Positions 1 to 8,868 of a DNA stretch of 64,000 bases are shown here, piece by piece. Both the position numbers and the translations under genes were made by a program. Below the pieces are notes generated by a model. The model worked only from the letters and a program-made list of their open reading frames with translations. It had not been told where the DNA came from and made no database searches. Origin of the DNA: Rheinheimera faecalis (GTDB taxonomy: Bacteria; Pseudomonadota; Gammaproteobacteria; Enterobacterales; Alteromonadaceae); contig NZ_JAJOYT010000004.1 in NCBI RefSeq assembly GCF_021290965.1, positions 310,001 through 374,000 of the forward strand. The letters run 5' to 3'. Every line of letters begins with the position of its first letter. Position 1 is the first letter of the stretch.

Positions 1-1
1 G

Positions 2-130
2 CTTGAAGTTGTTGATCCAAGAGAATATAAGCTGACAGAGCTACTTGAAGATCAATCTTCATTTAATGAATACATTTTGCTGGGGCGGACTTATATGGAT
101 AAGCGCAACTATAAGGCTGTCGAGGGATAA
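2..130 (+). CDS. 3' end of an unidentified upstream gene (partial)
   Basis: An open frame enters from the left edge and stops at TAA 128-130, three bases before the next start codon. The 42 visible residues end in ...ILLGRTYMDKRNYKAVEG. I do not recognise the family from this tail. The tight spacing to the next gene suggests it belongs to the same polysaccharide operon. It does not obviously resemble the HisH/HisF partners expected near a WbpG-like amidotransferase, although the tail is too short to exclude anything. Confidence 0.5.
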   Translation, partial: LEVVDPREYKLTELLEDQSSFNEYILLGRTYMDKRNYKAVEG

Positions 131-133
131 GTT

Positions 134-1240
134 ATGAAATTTTGTTCAAATTGTGTAATGCCAGATACAAAACCTGGGGTTTGGTTAGATGAACGAGGCT
201 TTTGTAATGCGTGCCGGACTAAAGAAGTCAAAGCAAACATAGATTGGGATGCTCGTTTTAAAGACCTTGAACTGATTGTTGAGGATATTAAAAAAGCAAA
301 CCATCCATTTTATGACTGTATAGTTGCTGTTAGTGGCGGTAAAGACAGCTGGTATCAGGCTGCAGTGTTAGCGGAGCACTTTGGCTTGAAAGTGCTTTGT
401 GTAACCCTTGCAGCTCATTTACCTACGACTGAAGGTATAGATAACTTAAATAATATGATTAAAGACCTGAACGTCGATCATATGAAAATTACTATCAAAC
501 CAAGTACTTTCAGAAAAATACGCCAAAAGTGTTTTTTGCGTCAAGGCGAGCCAAACTGGGCGGAACATTGTGCAATGTTCTCAAGCGTTGTAAACACAGC
601 CTTGATCTATGAGGTTCCACTTGTAGTCTGGGGCGAAGATATAGCTTTTGAGTTTGGTGGATTGCAGCGTAGTGAAAGTAAGCCTTCAGCCTTAGCGATC
701 AATAAAAGCGACCTGGTTAAAGAAAAAACAGTGTTTGATTGGCTGGATGACGACGTATCTGAACGCGATGTGTTTTTCTATAAGTATCCTGACTACAAGA
801 AGCTTGAAGAGGCTGGTGTTCAGAGTATCTATCTGGGACACTTTGTAAAATGGTATGGCCGTCAGAATTACGAGTTTGTATTGCCAAGAGGTTTTACAGG
901 ACGCCGCGCCGGGCCTTTACCTGGTAACTTCCTTGATTACGACAACATCGATGAGAAGTTATGCGAAATCAATATTTGGTTCAAATATCTGAAGTTTGGT
1001 TTCTGGCGTGCGACAGATCAAACCTGTTATGACATTTGGAATGACCGATTGTCACGTGAAGATGCTGTAAAAATCGTCAATGAGCTACAGGATGAGAAGC
1101 CTTTTAACGACCTGGAGGATTTCCTTAACTTCCATATGATTACACGAGAACAATTTGATGAAACGATTGAAAAGTTTCGAAATCATGAATTATGGGAATT
1201 TGTAGATGGAAATTGGAATTTAAAAACAAAAGTGTCTTAA
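134..1240 (+). CDS. N-acetyl sugar amidotransferase (WbpG/PseA-like)
   Basis: A 368-residue PP-loop ATPase of the WbpG/WbuX/PseA family. These proteins convert an acetamido group on a nucleotide-linked amino sugar to an acetamidino group, using ammonia from a HisH/HisF-type glutaminase pair. The N-terminus carries the family's paired Cys motifs (CSNC at residues 4-7 and CNAC at about 24-27), and the ATP-pyrophosphatase loop SGGKDS lies near residue 66. Length is normal for the family. It is the first complete gene of the polysaccharide cluster and sits 3 nt after the preceding stop. No HisH/HisF pair is found downstream, so they must lie upstream, or this copy takes ammonia from elsewhere. 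The exact sugar substrate is unknown. Confidence 0.85.
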   Translation: MKFCSNCVMPDTKPGVWLDERGFCNACRTKEVKANIDWDARFKDLELIVEDIKKANHPFYDCIVAVSGGKDSWYQAAVLAEHFGLKVLCVTLAAHLPTTEGIDNLNNMIKDLNVDHMKITIKPSTFRKIRQKCFLRQGEPNWAEHCAMFSSVVNTALIYEVPLVVWGEDIAFEFGGLQRSESKPSALAINKSDLVKEKTVFDWLDDDVSERDVFFYKYPDYKKLEEAGVQSIYLGHFVKWYGRQNYEFVLPRGFTGRRAGPLPGNFLDYDNIDEKLCEINIWFKYLKFGFWRATDQTCYDIWNDRLSREDAVKIVNELQDEKPFNDLEDFLNFHMITREQFDETIEKFRNHELWEFVDGNWNLKTKVS

Positions 1241-1409
1241 GAAATCAAATACGTTTTTTGGTTATTTTAAAATGTGTTAATTTATTTTGACATGTAGAGG
1301 TTCTAAGTTTCTTTCAGTTGGTGCCAAACCGAGAGAAACTTATAGCCTCTTGTGGTTTGAAGCAATACATCTAAATGGACTTAGACGTACTTCTTTAGGA
1401 AGATATCTG

Positions 1410-2666
1410 TTGTTAAACATAGTTAAAAGGGCGAGAGCCAGTAGGTCAACTTACCTTACGGTTGTGTTCACAGCATTTGGGTTAAACGGTATCGTAGGTC
1501 TTGCACGCTTGCTTCTCTACGCTTCATTGCTCGGACCTGCTGCATTTGGCATGTTTTCTGTAAGTCAATTATTAGTCACTATAGGTGCATACCTTTCTAC
1601 GCTCGGCTTCATTGAAGCGTTGAACAGACAGGTACCTGTTCTCATAGGCGAAAGAAAAGAAAAACGCGCTGAATATTTGTTATCTCTTGGCTTAGGGTTT
1701 TCTCTGAGTGCTGCGGCTCTTATTTCGCTTTTTTTTGTCGTTACAGTGTTTAGCATGACCTCTCTGCAACGCTATGAGTCGATAGTCTTAGTTGGAACAC
1801 TTTTAATTTCTACAGTGTTTTTTAATTTAGTTTGTTCAGGTATAAGAGGAAAGTCTCTTACATTAGAGGCGGGTGGGTTAACCCTGCTAAAAACAATATT
1901 TGCTGCTATCGCAGGCATTTTAGTTGCTCCAGTTTGGGGCGTTACTGGTATCATAATTGCTGAAGCTTCTGCATTATTTGCAGTTTCTATATACGCGCTG
2001 CGCCAATATTTGCCCAATGTATTTCCTGTCGTCCGACTAAAGGGTCGTTATATATCAATAATAGGAATAGGTTTACCTTTCCTCGTTGGAAATATAGTTT
2101 TAAATCTGAGTCAAACAATAGATAGCTGGTTTACTCAATCTATTTTTGACCAGAGTTTGTATGGCCAGTACGCTTTTGCAATGATTATCTTCATCGCTGG
2201 ACAAAATTTTACTTCAATAATAGCGCAGTATGTTCAGCCTAGAGTTCTGACTGAATTCGGGAAAACTAAAAATCATTTGGCTGTTCTTAAATATCTTCAT
2301 AAAGTAGCTTTTGTCGTTTCTCTATTATTTGTTCTGGGGTGGTACCCTTTTCATGTTGCTTTAACTTACGCTTTAGAGCTGTTTTACCCTGAATACTTAG
2401 AGGTCGGGCAACTATCTTTATATATATATATAGGTACGGGTGCTATGGGGGTGCTTGGCGTATACGAGTCTTATGTGCTGGCACGTCAAAAAGGTAAAAT
2501 GTTGATGTTTTTTTATTCGATAATTTTATCTGTAATATTTGTTCTTTGCTGGTTTGCCAAGTCTAATCAATTCGAACTCGTTGATTATGCTATGATATTC
2601 TGCATTGGTAGAATAACTTGTTTACTTACCGTAGTTTTGATAAATAAATATCTGGCATCACAATAA
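1410..2666 (+). CDS. wzx: Wzx-type oligosaccharide flippase
   Basis: A polytopic inner-membrane protein with about 12 hydrophobic segments, typical of the MOP/Wzx superfamily that flips undecaprenyl-linked repeat units to the periplasm. The frame is open from 1287 (a TTG), but residues before about 1410 do not look like protein and lack a ribosome site. TTG at 1410 is preceded by AGGAAG (1397-1402) at 7-nt spacing and gives MLNIVKRARASRS followed by the first membrane segment, so I prefer it. The first in-frame ATG (near codon 90 of the long frame) would delete membrane helices. Neighbouring sugar-modifying, polymerase and transferase genes support a Wzx/Wzy pathway. Wzx sequences diverge quickly, so the substrate cannot be named. 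Confidence 0.8.
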   Translation: MLNIVKRARASRSTYLTVVFTAFGLNGIVGLARLLLYASLLGPAAFGMFSVSQLLVTIGAYLSTLGFIEALNRQVPVLIGERKEKRAEYLLSLGLGFSLSAAALISLFFVVTVFSMTSLQRYESIVLVGTLLISTVFFNLVCSGIRGKSLTLEAGGLTLLKTIFAAIAGILVAPVWGVTGIIIAEASALFAVSIYALRQYLPNVFPVVRLKGRYISIIGIGLPFLVGNIVLNLSQTIDSWFTQSIFDQSLYGQYAFAMIIFIAGQNFTSIIAQYVQPRVLTEFGKTKNHLAVLKYLHKVAFVVSLLFVLGWYPFHVALTYALELFYPEYLEVGQLSLYIYIGTGAMGVLGVYESYVLARQKGKMLMFFYSIILSVIFVLCWFAKSNQFELVDYAMIFCIGRITCLLTVVLINKYLASQ

Positions 2667-2895
2667 AGGTAACGTTACGGTTTAATACAGCTAGTTAAAT
2701 ATATACAATACCAAGTTCACAGATATTGTTAATTTGGTGTCTTATGGTAAAAAATGAGATTTACGTGAGTTTTTATTCTTTTCCAAAGTGATATTTTTAC
2801 AATTATTTGATTTGAGTTTAATAGGCAAATTTTAAATTAATGCCGAATAAGTTCAATAGTAATAGTTTATGACATTATTAATAGGTGAATTTAAA

Positions 2896-3867
2896 TTGAA
2901 AAATAAAATTGCTATAATCGGTGCAGGTCAGTTAGGAAGCCGACATTTACAAGGCCTCGCAGCTTTAAATCGAGAAGTAGAGATTTACCTTGTAGATCCG
3001 TCAGAAGCCTCGTTGAACCTATCATTAGAAAGACATAAGCAAGTTGATACAAAAAATCTTCAACAGGTTCACTTATTGAAATCGATTGACTTTTTACCTA
3101 AGCAGCTGGATTTAGTAATTATTGCCTGTACCTCAGACATTCGATATGAGGCTTTAGCGAGTCTGTCGAATCATTCTCAAGTTGAGAACATCATTTTGGA
3201 AAAGGTCCTTTTTCAGGATCTGAAACATTATGCTGATGTTTTCCAAATCCAGAATTTAAATTTTGATAAGGTTTGGGTCAATTTCGCACAACGCTTATGG
3301 CCGTTTTTTATTGACTTAAAAAAGCAGTTCTTTGACGATGCAAATTTAGAAATTAATATCTCGGGTTCTAACTGGGGACTGGGCTGTAACTCTGTACATA
3401 ACGTGGATTTAGCTGATTTCTTGTGGTCCAGGCCAAGTAAAACATATGCCACATTAGATAGAGAAGTATTACCTAGCAAACGCCCCCAGTTTGTCGAGTT
3501 TTCCGGCGAAGTAGTTACTCAGATTGAAGGTGGCGGCCGTATTACTCAGGTATGTTATGCCAGAGGAGAGGCTCCGTTTGTTATTACTGTAACGCATCCT
3601 ACTTTAAAAAGGATCTGGGACGTGAGTAATGGCATTCTACTTTCCAGTAGTGCTACGACAGGCTGGAAGTTCGAGCAGTCAGAGCTGATACCATCATATC
3701 AAAGTAATCTTACAACTAGAGTTGCCGAATCCATTTTGACTGGGAGAGATTGTGGTTTACCCAAGCTCAAAGATGCATGCTTAACACATGTCTCGACTCT
3801 TGAAGCGTTACTGGTTTCCAGTAAAAAGAACGGCAATGATTTTGGCACAAGCTGTCCGGTTACTTAA
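2896..3867 (+). CDS. Gfo/Idh/MocA-like sugar oxidoreductase (first of two)
   Basis: The N-terminus has a Rossmann nucleotide-binding motif (IAIIGAGQLGSRHLQ), and the size matches Gfo/Idh/MocA NAD(P)-dependent sugar dehydrogenases. The classical EKP catalytic loop is altered here (ILEKVLF), so activity may be atypical. A TTG at 2896 is preceded by AGGTGA (2883-2888) at good spacing and gives the usual start KNKIAIIGAG. An ATG at 2869 would add nine residues but has no visible ribosome site. It is followed after 17 nt by a second member of the same family, and the pair probably interconverts groups on a nucleotide-sugar precursor of this polysaccharide. The precise reaction is unknown. Confidence 0.7.
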   Translation: MKNKIAIIGAGQLGSRHLQGLAALNREVEIYLVDPSEASLNLSLERHKQVDTKNLQQVHLLKSIDFLPKQLDLVIIACTSDIRYEALASLSNHSQVENIILEKVLFQDLKHYADVFQIQNLNFDKVWVNFAQRLWPFFIDLKKQFFDDANLEINISGSNWGLGCNSVHNVDLADFLWSRPSKTYATLDREVLPSKRPQFVEFSGEVVTQIEGGGRITQVCYARGEAPFVITVTHPTLKRIWDVSNGILLSSSATTGWKFEQSELIPSYQSNLTTRVAESILTGRDCGLPKLKDACLTHVSTLEALLVSSKKNGNDFGTSCPVT

Positions 3868-3884
3868 TTCAGGAACTTAATATT

Positions 3885-4817
3885 ATGAAAACAGTTACAA
3901 TTTTTGGCCTTGGTCCTATAGGGCTGGAATACACAAAGATATTTATGTCCATGGGGTTCACTGTCGTACCAGTAGGCCGGAGCCTTGCCAGTTGTGAAGC
4001 GTTTGAAAAAGAAACGTCGATTAAGGCGTCTACCTGGGATCTGTTTGACTTTGAAAATACCGGAGTCGATAGCACAGCCATTGTTGCTGTGGGTGAAGCA
4101 CAGTTAGGAAAGGTAACTGAAACGCTTATTTTGGCTGGCTATAAAAATATTCTCGTTGAAAAACCAGGCGGAAGCTCATACGAAGATATCGAAAGGTTAG
4201 CGGCTATAGCTACTGAGAAAAAATGTAATGTAAGAGTCGCTTACAACAGACGTTTTTATGCTTCCGTTCTTAAAGGTCAGGAGGTTATCAAGGCTGATGG
4301 TGGTGTCCGGTCTTTTCACTTCGATTTCTCTGAGTGGTCCCATAAAATAGAACCTTTGACTAAGGAAGCTGGTGTAAAAGAGCGTTGGTTTATACACAAC
4401 TCTTCCCACGTTGTTGATCTGGCATTCTTTTTGGGCGGATGGCCTGCAGAGCTTGCAAGTCTGTCAGGGCAACCAATGACCTGGCATTCCGCAGGCTTAT
4501 TTGTAGGGATGGGACGTTCTGAATCTGGAGCATTGTTTTCCTACAACGCAGATTGGGTTGGGCCAGGACGTTGGAGTGTTGAAATTGTAACTGCAAAGCA
4601 TCGCCTTATATACAAACCTTTAGAGAAGCTTCAAATTCAGGAGCTTGGGACTGTTGCAATTAATCTCGTAGAGACAGATGATACGCTGGATACCCAGTTT
4701 AAACCTGGTTTCTATAAACAAGTAGAGGCGTTTTTGTCAACAGATTCGTCACTACCAACTTTGCAAGAGCAATGTGAACATTTGAAAACGTTCAGAAAAA
4801 TTTGTCCTGTCCAATAA
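3885..4817 (+). CDS. Gfo/Idh/MocA-like sugar oxidoreductase (second of two)
   Basis: A 310-residue protein with an N-terminal Rossmann fold (VTIFGLGPIGLEY) and the family's EKPGG catalytic loop at about residue 93, followed by VAYNRRFY and the SSHVVDLAFFLGG helix carrying the conserved His/Asp region. All this fits an active Gfo/Idh/MocA sugar dehydrogenase. AGGAAC (3871-3876) supports ATG 3885. Its TAA overlaps the next start codon as TAATG, so translation is probably coupled. In O-antigen clusters such proteins make amino- or uronic-sugar precursors. The substrate is not predictable from sequence alone. Confidence 0.8.
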   Translation: MKTVTIFGLGPIGLEYTKIFMSMGFTVVPVGRSLASCEAFEKETSIKASTWDLFDFENTGVDSTAIVAVGEAQLGKVTETLILAGYKNILVEKPGGSSYEDIERLAAIATEKKCNVRVAYNRRFYASVLKGQEVIKADGGVRSFHFDFSEWSHKIEPLTKEAGVKERWFIHNSSHVVDLAFFLGGWPAELASLSGQPMTWHSAGLFVGMGRSESGALFSYNADWVGPGRWSVEIVTAKHRLIYKPLEKLQIQELGTVAINLVETDDTLDTQFKPGFYKQVEAFLSTDSSLPTLQEQCEHLKTFRKICPVQ

Positions 4818-5539
4818 TGAAAAATTTGATCATATTAGGCGATTCGCTTGCATGCCCAAGGCCTTGGGAAGGGATAGGTAGCATGAATACTTATGCTTCT
4901 ATCATCCAGCAAGAGTTAAAAGGTGCTGTACATGTTCATAACCTTGCGTATGGTGATAGGTGCTCTGCTGACTATGTCGCGGAGTCATTTGTCAAAACAT
5001 ATGTAAAATCTGCTAATGCCCGTTATGTTGTCCTTCAGCTTGGCATTGTAGATTGTGCACCTAGATTATTGACAACATTAGAGAGAGCGGTAGGTTACCT
5101 AGCAAGAAAATCAAGATTTTCTAATTCTCTATTTAATTATTATATTCGATGGAAATCAAAGCATAGGATGTTTTTTACTAAATGGTTTCCTATGACACGA
5201 GTTAAAATAAATGCCTATGAATCTAATATGAAAAGGATTATTGAGAATTTTTCTGAGAACAATGATGTTGACAGATTTTTTGTTATAAATATTGCTTATC
5301 CAGGAGAAGGCTTGATCAGTAAATCATTTGGGATTGTTGAGAATATTGAAAAGTATAACTCTGTTCTAAACACTATCTCATTGACATCTGACGGGAAAGT
5401 TAAAGTGATAGATTTATATTCAGAGACTCGTACAAATAAAAACTGGATAACGATAGATGATGGTCATCACATTAAGTCCGAAGCTCATAGCTGGATTGCA
5501 GAGAGTATACTTCATACGATCGGTGAATTAAGCGAATAA
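4817..5539 (+). CDS. SGNH/GDSL-type hydrolase or acyl-modifying enzyme
   Basis: A 240-residue protein starting MKNLIILGDSLACP, where GDSL block I supplies the nucleophilic Ser. A C-terminal DDGHHI provides the Asp/His pair of block V. The block III GxND motif is replaced by LGIVD. No signal peptide or membrane segment is visible, so it is probably cytoplasmic. The start overlaps the preceding stop (TAATG at 4815-4819). SGNH proteins in polysaccharide clusters usually remove or transfer acetyl groups on the sugar or act on lipid-linked intermediates. Which of these applies cannot be decided here. Confidence 0.7.
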   Translation: MKNLIILGDSLACPRPWEGIGSMNTYASIIQQELKGAVHVHNLAYGDRCSADYVAESFVKTYVKSANARYVVLQLGIVDCAPRLLTTLERAVGYLARKSRFSNSLFNYYIRWKSKHRMFFTKWFPMTRVKINAYESNMKRIIENFSENNDVDRFFVINIAYPGEGLISKSFGIVENIEKYNSVLNTISLTSDGKVKVIDLYSETRTNKNWITIDDGHHIKSEAHSWIAESILHTIGELSE

Positions 5540-5608
5540 GTTCTAACTGTAGCTTAGATTTGAGTTCAAAAAAATGGCTACTTTAACGTTGAAAAATCAT
5601 TATAAACG

Positions 5609-7546
5609 TTGAAAAACCAATATGATATCATGTTCCTCAAAAGGAATTGGCAAGTTTATTGTAGGTCAAATAATATGCGCATAGGTGTTTTGCTTGGGTT
5701 TGATGACCTGAAAAGGTTGATCGATAGAAAGGTTGATATATTGGTTATAATGCCAGGTAGCAATTTTGATGAGTTTGATATTAAAAGCTTGAGCAATTTA
5801 CCTTGTGTAGATTTAAATGACTACTTGGTGAAAGGGGAAATAAGTTCACTTTCAAGAAGGGTTGCTACTTTTATTCGTTCCTTTGTGAGCGCTATAATTG
5901 CGCCCAATGAAGCTTTGTCTAGTCAAAATGATCTGTATCAATATCACTTGCGATCTCAATATCTTTTCCTTACGGCACTTGAACGTTATCTTGATACTGT
6001 AAAAAATTACACTTTAGTTTTTCAAGTAAAGCGCTACAGAAGATATTATAGTCCAATGCGGCCGGATGTAGGAATGTTTTATAATCCTAAAAGAACTTTG
6101 GCTTTTGTTGCCTCTCAGTTAGCAGAAAAAAATGGCGAGGATTCCGAATTCTTACCTGATCTTGTTTCCCCGCTTGTTCAAAGATTTACTGATTATTTGG
6201 TGTTGTCATTCCGTAAGAATTTAACTGATTTTTTTATTTTCTGGAAATTACTCGGAAAAGTATCTTCATCTATTATTGAGAAATATAGCAGAGGACAGTC
6301 AATTGATTCTGATTGTTTTAATGATAATACAAAAATTGGTATTATTGTCAGAACGGATAGTGAAGTCATATCTGCAAGTTATCTTATAGATTACTATAAA
6401 TCTATAGGAAAAGATTGTGTGGTTATTCAAGATGAGATGCTTTCATCTAAGACTACTGTAAGCAGATTGAATAGCTTAGGCTTGAAATATGTTTCTATTG
6501 GTTCAATGACTGGAGTTAAAGGACTGTTCTTTAGCTTATTTTCACGTTCGAAACTTGTTTATTCTTCGCCTAAATCGTCTTCTTCTTTCGTTGCAAATTC
6601 AAAAGCTGAAAATGTATTGTTTGAAGATAGATTTGTCGTGAGAGAGCTTAAAAATCGTCTACTCGATTTTTTTCTCCCGCAACATCACTTTGCAACTGAG
6701 CTATCTTCTATGGTTAAACATTTTAAGATCAATAAGTTGGTTACCTTTGCATACGTGGATCAGTGGGGCGGAATAGTTAAAGCTGTTGGTGATTTACATC
6801 GGATAAAAACGTTTGCTGTACAAAATGCAGCACAAGATCCTGAAGAATACCCACGGCTGTGCTGGGCGGATCATTACTGTGTAGAGTCGTTGTATTTGAA
6901 AAAACGTCTCGTATCGCTTGGCTATCCAGAGGAAAAAATAACAGGCACGGGACTACCGCATTACTCAGTGGGTGCAGTTGATAAAGAGATTAATATAAAT
7001 ATTAGTCAGATAAATCAGATCGTTATTCTTACTCAACCAATCTATGAGCGATATTACAATGTATTAATTGAAGCCGTCTCAACTTTTTGTGGTAGATATG
7101 GATATACATTGGCCGTAAAATACCATCCCCGACAAGTCGGGAATGAATACGATCGGGCTATTAATGCTGCAAGCAAAAAATGCACTGTTAAAGTGTTCAA
7201 ATCTGAACCCTTGGATCAAATTGTGTTGTCCTCCAAACTCGCTATTTCAATTGTCAGTGCAGCGATTCTCAGATGTTTGAATCTGGGAGTACCAACAGTT
7301 TCTTTTTTACCTAAAAGTGAAAAGTATTTAGATCTTTACTATACAGACATTAGTAACGTATTTGTCGTGTCTGATGTTGACGCTCTCAATCAATTGATGA
7401 ATGAAATAGAGCGAGACTACGGTAGTTTTCTAAATGAATTTAAAACGAAATTAGAACACTATTTCTCAGAACATTGCGTTTTTGAACCAACACAAAACCC
7501 TTTACTGAATGTGGCTGAAGTGATTCACTCCGAAAATGATATTTAA
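5609..7546 (+). CDS. Putative capsule/O-antigen glycosyltransferase with KYHPR motif
   Basis: A 645-residue AT-rich gene. The C-terminal third resembles bacterial polysialyl/sialyltransferase-like and capsule transferases: a nucleotide-binding-like stretch VVILTQPIYERYYN, the motif LAVKYHPRQ, then a segment ending SIVSAAILRCLNLGVPTVSF that matches the sugar-nucleotide pocket style of GT-B enzymes. The N-terminal half is not recognisable. No signal peptide is seen. The start is uncertain: TTG 5609 is the longest, ATG 5630 gives MFLKRNWQV, and neither has a strong ribosome site. Probably a transferase assembling the repeat unit; donor and acceptor are unknown. Confidence 0.6.
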   Translation: MKNQYDIMFLKRNWQVYCRSNNMRIGVLLGFDDLKRLIDRKVDILVIMPGSNFDEFDIKSLSNLPCVDLNDYLVKGEISSLSRRVATFIRSFVSAIIAPNEALSSQNDLYQYHLRSQYLFLTALERYLDTVKNYTLVFQVKRYRRYYSPMRPDVGMFYNPKRTLAFVASQLAEKNGEDSEFLPDLVSPLVQRFTDYLVLSFRKNLTDFFIFWKLLGKVSSSIIEKYSRGQSIDSDCFNDNTKIGIIVRTDSEVISASYLIDYYKSIGKDCVVIQDEMLSSKTTVSRLNSLGLKYVSIGSMTGVKGLFFSLFSRSKLVYSSPKSSSSFVANSKAENVLFEDRFVVRELKNRLLDFFLPQHHFATELSSMVKHFKINKLVTFAYVDQWGGIVKAVGDLHRIKTFAVQNAAQDPEEYPRLCWADHYCVESLYLKKRLVSLGYPEEKITGTGLPHYSVGAVDKEININISQINQIVILTQPIYERYYNVLIEAVSTFCGRYGYTLAVKYHPRQVGNEYDRAINAASKKCTVKVFKSEPLDQIVLSSKLAISIVSAAILRCLNLGVPTVSFLPKSEKYLDLYYTDISNVFVVSDVDALNQLMNEIERDYGSFLNEFKTKLEHYFSEHCVFEPTQNPLLNVAEVIHSENDI

Positions 7547-7680
7547 AACCTTGGTACTGTAGTTAACGAAACTTTGTAGGGTCTTTTCATGGACATAAGT
7601 AAATTAAGTTAAACAACAAATTTATGCTTAAAAAACTTTCTGCCTATGCATATTAAATTTGTTAGTTCAGCTGTGAACTT

Positions 7681-8868
7681 ATGATTAAGGAACAATGCTT
7701 AATGATTAATGCGTATCATTTAATAAATATTGTACTGGCTTACGTTTCGTTTTCTATTTTAATGGTGCCATTCAGATTGGTCGGGGTGTTTAACCCGGCC
7801 ATCGTAGATTCTTATATATACTTTTTGATCGGTTCTCTTTTTCTTTATAAGGTTTTATTTTATTCGCACTTTCGTGCAAATCTATTTTTGTGGGTGCTAA
7901 TGTTTTTTCCTTTTGTATTGGTTCCTCTAGGTCTAATAAATGGAAATTCGTTGGTTTATGTCGTTTCGGATGCGTTAAAACCTTTAATTTTCTTTTCTAT
8001 CGTTATTTATCTGAAGAACGTTGAATTTTCTACTGAAGAATTTTATAAGAAGACTTATTTTTTTAATAATGTGCTTTTTGTTTGTTCGTTTGTCGCAATA
8101 TGTTCAGTGTTGTTTCTCTATTTCTTAGGTTTCAATGTAAGACCCTCTGTAAGTGACTTGTCAATGTATTTCACGTTTTCAATAATATTATTCTCTGGGC
8201 ATTATTTGAAATCTTTTATCTTTGGATGTCTTCTTATTTTGGGAGGGAAGATTGGTCCTTTGTTAGGTTTTTTGTGTTCATTTATTCTTTATAAATTTAG
8301 GCATGTTGGTTTTGTAAGACCTTTGGTTTTCTTGTTTCTTTTTTTGTTACCTTTTTCTCTGGTTCCAACAAGTTTTTATGAGTCATATTTGCCACTTTAT
8401 GGGAAAGTGTCATATTTGTTTAGTGTAGATTTTGACATGAACGATATGTTGCTAGTTGACGATAAACTTCTTGGCGGGCGCTTAGCTGAGATCGTATCTG
8501 CCATGGCAAGTTATTTAAATAACTATTATATGTGGTTTTTTGGATATGGTGTCGGATATGAGTACGAGTATTACAGAGCCGGAGTCTTTGAAGGTCTATT
8601 GCATGGTGTTCACTTTTCGCCGGTTTCGCTTTTAACGATTTATGGTTTCTTTTATACTTTCTTATTTTTTGTTTTTGTGCTCAAGGTGATATTCGAATGT
8701 TTTAAACATTTTAAGTCAGACTCTGATTTCGTTTTAGTCGCAATTTCGATTTTTTTTATTACAGCGTTTCTTAATTCTTTTACATCATATTCTATTTTTT
8801 CAGTTTTATTATTTCCGGTTAGCGCGGGCATTATTTTAAATAAAGGGGCATTTAAATGTGTGGAATAA
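7681..8868 (+). CDS. wzy: Wzy-like O-antigen/capsule polymerase
   Basis: A 395-residue protein made almost wholly of hydrophobic segments (about ten). It has a larger polar loop towards the C-terminal half (around the stretch VDFDMNDMLLVDDKLLGGRLAE), the layout of Wzy polymerases and O-antigen ligases. The gene is strikingly AT-rich with many Phe/Leu/Ser codons, typical of wzy genes. ATG 7681 is the longest start. ATG 7702 is preceded by AAGGA but at a long spacing. The 3' end overlaps asnB by 13 nt. WaaL-type ligase is an alternative, but the position beside wzx and transferases favours Wzy. Confidence 0.7.
   Translation: MIKEQCLMINAYHLINIVLAYVSFSILMVPFRLVGVFNPAIVDSYIYFLIGSLFLYKVLFYSHFRANLFLWVLMFFPFVLVPLGLINGNSLVYVVSDALKPLIFFSIVIYLKNVEFSTEEFYKKTYFFNNVLFVCSFVAICSVLFLYFLGFNVRPSVSDLSMYFTFSIILFSGHYLKSFIFGCLLILGGKIGPLLGFLCSFILYKFRHVGFVRPLVFLFLFLLPFSLVPTSFYESYLPLYGKVSYLFSVDFDMNDMLLVDDKLLGGRLAEIVSAMASYLNNYYMWFFGYGVGYEYEYYRAGVFEGLLHGVHFSPVSLLTIYGFFYTFLFFVFVLKVIFECFKHFKSDSDFVLVAISIFFITAFLNSFTSYSIFSVLLFPVSAGIILNKGAFKCVE

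Noticed and set aside
1287-1409. Longer N-terminus of the Wzx flippase from TTG 1287
   Set aside because: The extra 41 residues do not look like a flippase start, no ribosome site precedes 1287, and TTG 1410 has a good one.
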